Source: Thermus igniterrae ATCC 700962
GTDB taxonomy: Bacteria; Deinococcota; Deinococci; Deinococcales; Thermaceae
Length of the DNA: 64,000 nucleotides
Reading direction: 5' to 3'
NCBI RefSeq assembly: GCF_000376265.1
Contig: NZ_AQWU01000063.1
Coordinates: forward strand, 1 to 64,000
The position numbers and the translations under genes were made by a program. Position 1 is the first letter of the stretch. Each line of letters starts with the position of its first letter. Shown piece after piece: positions 59,472 to 64,000 of the stretch. The notes below the pieces were generated by a model, which did no database searches, was not told the DNA's origin, and saw nothing but the letters and a program-made list of their open reading frames with translations.

Positions 59472-61160
59472 GTGGAAACCACCTGGGACCTTACCCCCCT
59501 CTTCCCCGGCCTGGAAACCCCCGAGTTCCAAAGGGCCTGGGAGGGGCTGAAGGGCCGCATCGGTCAGCTTAAGGACCTTCTGGAGCGGGAGGCCTCTTTG
59601 GGCGAGGTCCTCACCGCCCTGGACGCCATCCTGGAGGAGAGCACCCCCCTCTGGGCCTACCTCTACGCCCGCTTCAGCGCCGACACCTCCGACGAGGCCG
59701 CCTTGGCCAAGTTCTCCGAGCTGGAGATGCTCTTCCTGGACTTCCAGCGCCTAAGGCCCCGCCTCACCCGCTACCTGGCGCTCCAGGACCCCGCGGAGGC
59801 CGGCCCCTACCGCATCCTGGTGGAGGAGGCCAAGGAGGAAGCCCTCCACATGATGCCCGAGGGCGAGGAGGTGCTGGCGGCGGAGCTCAGCCTCTCGGGC
59901 CGGCAGGCCTGGGCCAAGCTCCACGAGAACCTCACCAGCCAGATCACCGCGGTGGTGGACGGGGAGGAGTTGCCCATCACCCAGGTGCGCAACCTCTACT
60001 TCCGCCCCGAAGAGGCGGTGCGCAAGAAGGCCTATGAGGCCGAGCTCCGGGCCTGGGAGCGGCACGAGGTGCCCCTGGCCTACGCCCTGAACGGGGTCAA
60101 GGGGGAGGCCGGCGTGCTGAACCGCCGCCGGGGCTACCGGGATGACCTAGAGCCCACCCTCCACCGCAACCGCATCACCCGGAGGGCCCTTGGGGCCATG
60201 CAGGAGGCGGTGCGGGAGAGCCTGCCCCTCTTCCGCCGCTACTTTGCCCTCAAGGCCAAGGCCCTGGGCAAGGAACGCCTGGACTGGTGGGACCTCTTCG
60301 CCCCCATCGGCCAGGGCCGGCCGTGGACCCTGGAGGAGGCCCGGCGCTTCATCCGGGAAAAGCTGGCCGCCTTCTCGGAAAACGCCGCCTCCGTGGCCGA
60401 GGCCGCCTTCGCCGAGCGCTGGATGGACCTCCTCCCCCGCAAGGGCAAGGTGGGCGGGGCCTACTGCATGCCCCGGGGCGGGGGAAAAAGCCTCATCCTG
60501 GCCAACTACGAGGAGAGCTTTGAGTCCCTCTCCACCCTGGCCCACGAGCTGGGGCACGCCTACCACAACTTCGCCCTGGCCCGGGTGCCCGCCGCCCTGC
60601 GCGAGGTGCCCATGACCCTGGCGGAGACCGCCAGCATCATGAACGAGACCCTGGTGGTGGAGGCCGCCCTGAAGGAGGCCTCCCCCGAGGAGGGCCTCCT
60701 CATCCTGGACGCCTACCTCCAGGGGGCGGCCCAGGTGGTGGTGGACATCCACAGCCGCTTCCTCTTCGAGTCCTGGGTCTTCCAGGGGCGGAAGGCACGG
60801 GAGCTCTCCCCCCGGGAGTTCAAGGAGCTCATGCTGAAGGCCCAGGAGGAGGCCTACGGCGAGGCCCTGGCCACCCGCCACCCCTACATGTGGGCGGTGA
60901 AGGGCCACTACTACGGCGCGGACTTCTACAACTACCCCTACACCTTCGGCCTCCTCTTCGGCCTGGCGGTCTACGGCGAGGCCAAGGAGGACCCCCACTT
61001 CGCCCAGCGCTACGAGGAGCTCCTGGCGGCCTCGGGGATGTACACCGCCAGGGAGCTGGCCCTGCGCTTCGGGTTTGACCTGGAAAGCCCCGCCTTCTGG
61101 CGCAAGGGCCTGGGGGTGCTGGCGGACAAGGTGGCCGAGCTGGAAAGGCGGCTTGCCTGA
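59472..61160 (+). CDS. pepF: Oligoendopeptidase F (M3B family)
   Basis: A 562-residue zinc peptidase. The active site is TLAHELGHAYHNFALA (HExxH, about 358) with the third ligand Glu in PMTLAETASIMNETLVVEA, and the C-terminal HYYGADFYNYPYTFGLLFG block typical of M3B. It should cleave medium peptides in the cytoplasm, which fits the peptide importer at 35227-39372. Start GTG 59472 is 6 bases after TATAGT. Confidence 0.94.
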   Translation: METTWDLTPLFPGLETPEFQRAWEGLKGRIGQLKDLLEREASLGEVLTALDAILEESTPLWAYLYARFSADTSDEAALAKFSELEMLFLDFQRLRPRLTRYLALQDPAEAGPYRILVEEAKEEALHMMPEGEEVLAAELSLSGRQAWAKLHENLTSQITAVVDGEELPITQVRNLYFRPEEAVRKKAYEAELRAWERHEVPLAYALNGVKGEAGVLNRRRGYRDDLEPTLHRNRITRRALGAMQEAVRESLPLFRRYFALKAKALGKERLDWWDLFAPIGQGRPWTLEEARRFIREKLAAFSENAASVAEAAFAERWMDLLPRKGKVGGAYCMPRGGGKSLILANYEESFESLSTLAHELGHAYHNFALARVPAALREVPMTLAETASIMNETLVVEAALKEASPEEGLLILDAYLQGAAQVVVDIHSRFLFESWVFQGRKARELSPREFKELMLKAQEEAYGEALATRHPYMWAVKGHYYGADFYNYPYTFGLLFGLAVYGEAKEDPHFAQRYEELLAASGMYTARELALRFGFDLESPAFWRKGLGVLADKVAELERRLA

Positions 61161-61196
61161 CGGCCCTCTGACCCTGGGCCCTTAGGCTTAGGGAGG

Positions 61197-61649
61197 ATGC
61201 GGCTTCTGGTCCTCTGCACCCACAACTCGGCCCGCAGCCAGATGGCCGAGGCCTGGCTCCGCCACCACGCCCAGGCCCTGGGGGTGGCCCTGGAGGTCCA
61301 CTCCGCCGGCACGGAGAAGACCTTCGTCAAGGAGGAGGCGCGGCAGGTGATGGCCGAGGTGGGCCTGGACCTCTCCCACCACGTCTCCAAGACGCTTTGG
61401 GAAGTGCCCGACCCCTGGGGCTTTGACCTGGTCCTCACCCTGTGCGCCGAGGCCGAGGCGGCCTGCCCCACCTACCCCGCCCCCACCCAAAGGCGCCACG
61501 TCCCCTTCCCCGACCCCACGGGGCAGGGCCTCGAGGCCTGGCGCCAGGTGCGGGACGCCCTAGGCCGCATGAGCCGCTTCCTGGTGGAGCGCTTACGGGA
61601 GGGACAAATCCCCTCCGAGGAGGACCTGAGGCAGAGGGCGGGCCTCTAG
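61197..61649 (+). CDS. arsC: Arsenate reductase (thioredoxin-dependent, LMW-PTP fold)
   Basis: A 150-residue ArsC of the low-molecular-weight phosphatase fold. The active loop is VLCTHNSARS (Cys7 ... Arg), with the disulfide-shuttle cysteines at 83 and 90 (TLCAEAEAACPTYP). This matches the known single arsenate reductase of T. thermophilus; no arsB or arsR gene is nearby, so the ars genes are not clustered. It may also retain phosphatase activity. ATG 61197 has GGGAGG directly upstream. Confidence 0.9.
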   Translation: MRLLVLCTHNSARSQMAEAWLRHHAQALGVALEVHSAGTEKTFVKEEARQVMAEVGLDLSHHVSKTLWEVPDPWGFDLVLTLCAEAEAACPTYPAPTQRRHVPFPDPTGQGLEAWRQVRDALGRMSRFLVERLREGQIPSEEDLRQRAGL

Positions 61650-61653
61650 CGCC

Positions 61654-62355
61654 CTACCCGTCCCCCACGTGGATGGCCGCCACCCCAAAGGTGAGGAGCT
61701 CGTAGCGCACCCTAAACCCCGCCGCCTCCATCAGGGCCTTGAGGGCCTCCGGGCTGGGGAAGGCCTCCACGCTCTCCGGCAGGTAGCGGTAGGCCCCGAA
61801 GCTCCCCGAGACCAGCCCCCCCACCAGGGGGAGGACCCGCCCGAAGTAGAGGCGGTAGACCAGGCCGAAGACCCCCCTGGGGGGCGGGGGAAACTCCAGG
61901 ATCACCAGCCGCCCCCCGGGGGCCAGGACCCGGCGGAGCTCGGCCAGGGCTTTGGGGTAGTCGGCGAAGTTGCGGAAACCAAAGGCGATGGTGATGGCGT
62001 CAAAGTGGGCATGGGGAAAGGGCAGGGCCAGGGCGTCCCCTTCCTGGAAGGCCACCCTGAGGCCCAGGGCCTCGGCCTTCTTCCGGGCAATCTCCAGCAT
62101 GGGCCGGGCGAAGTCCACCCCCACCACCTCGGCCTCTGGGGCCCGCCGCTTCAGCATGAGGGCCAGGTCCCCCGTGCCCGTGGCCAGGTCCAGGATGCGC
62201 CTGGGCCTCCTTTCCAGGGCCAGGGCCACCGCCCGCTTGCGCCAGCGCAGGTCGGCCCCGAAGGACAAGAGCCGGTTGAGGAGGTCGTACCGCGGGGCGA
62301 TCTCCGAGAACATCCGCTGCACCTGCTTGGCCTTTTCCTCCGGCGAAAGCGCCAC
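61654..62355 (-). CDS. ubiE: Demethylmenaquinone methyltransferase (UbiE/MenG)
   Basis: A 233-residue SAM-dependent methyltransferase. Motifs: VQRMFSEIAPRYDLLNRLLSFGADLRWRK at the start, SAM loop LDLATGTGDLA (about 57), FGFRNFADYPKALAELRRVLAPGG (about 130) and the UbiE signature RYLPESVEAFPSPEALKALM. It methylates demethylmenaquinone, the last step of menaquinone synthesis, and so belongs with the UbiD-type gene at 1879. Start GTG 62355, 6 bases after TAGACT on this strand. Confidence 0.93.
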   Translation of the reverse strand: MALSPEEKAKQVQRMFSEIAPRYDLLNRLLSFGADLRWRKRAVALALERRPRRILDLATGTGDLALMLKRRAPEAEVVGVDFARPMLEIARKKAEALGLRVAFQEGDALALPFPHAHFDAITIAFGFRNFADYPKALAELRRVLAPGGRLVILEFPPPPRGVFGLVYRLYFGRVLPLVGGLVSGSFGAYRYLPESVEAFPSPEALKALMEAAGFRVRYELLTFGVAAIHVGDG

Positions 62356-62361
62356 GAGGGG

Positions 62362-62367
62362 AGTCTA
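62362..62367 (-). promoter_or_regulatory. -10 box of ubiE
   Basis: TAGACT on the minus strand, 6 bases before GTG 62355. Confidence 0.45.
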
Positions 62368-62403
62368 GCACCCTGGGGGCCCTTGGGACCAACGGGGGTA
62401 GGG

Positions 62404-62409
62404 TACAAT
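62404..62409 (+). promoter_or_regulatory. -10 box of the nucleoside permease gene
   Basis: TACAAT, 7 bases before GTG 62417. Confidence 0.55.
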
Positions 62410-62416
62410 CTTGGGC

Positions 62417-64000
62417 GTGTTGACGGACCGTAGGCGCCTGGGGGTCCTGGTCCTGGCGGGGGGCGGGATAGCCCTCCTCCTCTGGTACCTGGCGCCCTGG
62501 GCCGTACCCCACCGCCTCTTCGGGGGGGAGGGCGTCCTCCTCAACCCCTTTGGCCACCACCTGCCCGAGGGTACCCTGCCCCAGGGCTACCGGGACGGCT
62601 GGCTCTTTGCCGTCTTCTACCTCTCCTTGGCCTGGCTCCTCCTCACCCTGTTGGCCCCCTGGACTAAGGCCCCCACCAAGGCCCTCTACGCCCTGGGCCT
62701 CCTGGGGCTTGGCCTCTTCCTCTTGGGCTACGTCCTCTTCCAGCAGAGCGTGGCCCAGGTGAACGCCCCCCTGGAGCGCCCCCTCCTGAGGCGCTACAGC
62801 CTGGGCCTGGGGAGCTACGCTACCCTGGGCTATAGCCTCTACCTCCTCCTCCTGGCCCGGGTCTTCTCCCCCGGGGGGCTGGCCTTCCTGGTGCGGCGGC
62901 GGGGGGTGGTGGTGCCCCTCTTCTCCCTGCTCCTGGCCACCCTGATCGGGGGGGTGATCGTGGCCATCCTGCGGGAAAGCCCCGCCCTGCCCCAGGACCT
63001 GCGCCATGCCCTCCTCCTCAAGCTGGACCTCATCACCTACACCTACCAGCTCCTCTTCAGCCCCCTGGTGAACCCCTCGGGCTTCCTGCAAAGCCTCCTC
63101 CTGGCCACCCCCCTCATCTTCACGGGTTTGGCGGTGGCCCTGGGCTTCCGCGGAGGGCTCTTCAACATCGGGGCTCCGGGACAGCTCATCCTGGGGGCCA
63201 TCGCCGCCATGCTGGTGGGGGTCTACCTGCCGGGGCCCAGGTGGCTGGTCCTGCCCCTGGCCATCCTGGCCGCCGCCCTGGCCGGGGGGCTATGGGGGGC
63301 TTTGCCGGGCTGGCTCAAAGCCCGCTTCGGGGCCCACGAGGTCATCAACACCATCATGCTGAACTACATCGCCGCCAGCCTCTTCCTCTTCCTCATCTCC
63401 GCCAACGAGTACAAGTTCTTCGGCTCCACCCTCTACCTGCCCTTCAAGTACCCGGGCTACGAGGCCCGCAGCCACGAGATCCGCCCCGAGGCCCGCATCC
63501 CCCACTGGACCGACCTGGTGGCCCCGGGGGGGGAGCTCTCCTTCGCCCTGCCCCTGGCCCTCCTCCTGGGGGTGGCGGGGTACCTCCTGGCCCGAAGGAG
63601 CCTGGGCCACCGGGTGCTCTTCGGCCTCCTGGGGGCCGGGATAGGGTACGTGGTGGGCGGGCTTCTCCCGGGACCCCAGGTGAGCTTTGGCCCGGACCTC
63701 ACCTCGGTGCGCCTCAACGGGGCCTTCCTCCTGGCCCTCCTGGCCCTCCTCTTCTTCCACTTCTACGTGTTCCGCACCGTAGGGGGGTATGAGCTCAGGG
63801 CCATGGGCCTGGCCCCCAAGGCGGCGGAGTACGGGGGGGTGCTGGCGGGCAGGAAGGTGGTCCTCATCATGTTCCTGGCGGGGGCCCTGGCGGGACTGGC
63901 CGCCACCCACTACGTGCTGGGGGGCGGGATTGACGAGTACCGCCTGAAGCAGGCCCTTCCCTACTCGGTGGGCTTTGACGGCATCGCCGTGGCCCTCATG
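62417..64000 (+). CDS. Nucleoside/sugar ABC transporter permease (BmpC/YufP-like), partial
   Basis: The frame runs from GTG 62417 to the right edge without a stop (528 codons). It encodes a BPD_transp_2 permease with the family mark LGFRGGLFNIGAPGQLILG (about 240) and the AHEVINTIMLNYIA segment (about 310), as in nucleoside or basic-membrane-protein-type importers. The N-terminal 200 residues add four to five helices and are more variable. The C-terminus, second permease, ATPase and binding protein should lie beyond 64000. Start supported by TACAAT 7 bases upstream. Confidence 0.88.
   Translation, partial: MLTDRRRLGVLVLAGGGIALLLWYLAPWAVPHRLFGGEGVLLNPFGHHLPEGTLPQGYRDGWLFAVFYLSLAWLLLTLLAPWTKAPTKALYALGLLGLGLFLLGYVLFQQSVAQVNAPLERPLLRRYSLGLGSYATLGYSLYLLLLARVFSPGGLAFLVRRRGVVVPLFSLLLATLIGGVIVAILRESPALPQDLRHALLLKLDLITYTYQLLFSPLVNPSGFLQSLLLATPLIFTGLAVALGFRGGLFNIGAPGQLILGAIAAMLVGVYLPGPRWLVLPLAILAAALAGGLWGALPGWLKARFGAHEVINTIMLNYIAASLFLFLISANEYKFFGSTLYLPFKYPGYEARSHEIRPEARIPHWTDLVAPGGELSFALPLALLLGVAGYLLARRSLGHRVLFGLLGAGIGYVVGGLLPGPQVSFGPDLTSVRLNGAFLLALLALLFFHFYVFRTVGGYELRAMGLAPKAAEYGGVLAGRKVVLIMFLAGALAGLAATHYVLGGGIDEYRLKQALPYSVGFDGIAVALM

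Noticed and set aside
61197-61649. An arsenic resistance island
   Set aside because: Neighbours are pepF and ubiE; no arsenite pump or repressor gene is present.
1-64000. CRISPR arrays, rRNA or tRNA genes
   Set aside because: No regularly spaced repeats, no conserved rRNA segments and no cloverleaf with a TTCGANTC-type arm were seen; almost all TCGA sites are accounted for by CCTCGAGG.

Overview
The window is very G+C-rich (roughly 69% by eye) chromosomal DNA from a bacterium of the genus Thermus or a very close relative. Third codon positions are almost all G or C. Several proteins closely match what I remember of Thermus thermophilus proteins (MetK, the TruA region, the esterase at 42093, the arsenate reductase at 61197), but not perfectly, so a different Thermus species is likely. 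Many start codons sit 6-8 bases after a TAnnnT hexamer, the leaderless-promoter pattern expected in Thermus. No rRNA, tRNA or CRISPR array was seen, and no gap without a gene exceeds 300 bases.

Layout. 1-300: end of a transposase. 303-1882: a DUF4388 protein and an HD-GYP response regulator. 1879-8635: housekeeping genes (UbiD-type decarboxylase, YraN nuclease, a PASTA protein with a kinase-like N-terminus, flavoprotein, SDR, AlaX editing enzyme, pseudouridine synthase). 8603-17542 (minus strand): an eleven-gene type IV pilus / type II secretion-like operon headed by a major pilin and an O-antigen-ligase-type glycosyl ligase, followed by four more pilin-like proteins, a PilX/GspK-like protein and the assembly machine (fused PilM/PilN-like, ATPase, PilC, PilO), but no secretin, prepilin peptidase or PilT. 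17703-26753: VanW protein, topA, a CoA-transferase/alanine-dehydrogenase-like pair, DUF456, glutaredoxin, lgt, MalY-type aminotransferase. 26790-30732: hsp20, rhodanese, metallo-beta-lactamase-fold hydrolase, zinc-ribbon coiled coil, OsmC, phosphatase-superfamily protein. 30795-34405: Fe(III) ABC transporter behind a Fur-like palindrome. 34416-39372: truA and a peptide ABC transporter. 39518-50810: Fe-S carrier, M24 peptidase, prs, esterase, DUF72, speA, a diguanylate cyclase, metK, murI, LOG protein, rdgB, DUF155 protein. 50911-56523: maltose-type ABC transporter plus a GH13 glucosidase. 56529-64000: small protein, mutS2, thioesterase, pepF, arsC, ubiE, and a nucleoside-type ABC permease cut by the window edge.

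How parts work together. The pilus operon supplies structural pilins, a likely pilin glycosyl ligase and a complete inner-membrane motor; its ATPase starts with an MshEN-like domain, a known c-di-GMP-binding fold. The same window encodes a c-di-GMP synthase (GGDEF with I-site) and a phosphodiesterase (HD-GYP), so c-di-GMP control of this second pilus is a reasonable hypothesis. UbiD-type and UbiE genes serve menaquinone synthesis. The iron, peptide and sugar importers each have a recognisable promoter or operator, and the peptide and sugar operons carry a hairpin just after the binding-protein gene.

The most surprising sequence-level signal is the palindromic octamer CCTCGAGG. I count about 46 exact copies, and almost every TCGA in the window lies inside it. 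That resembles the highly iterated palindromes of cyanobacteria. The pilus operon, with an RNA leader that could hide the pilin ribosome-binding site, is the best candidate for an under-described system.
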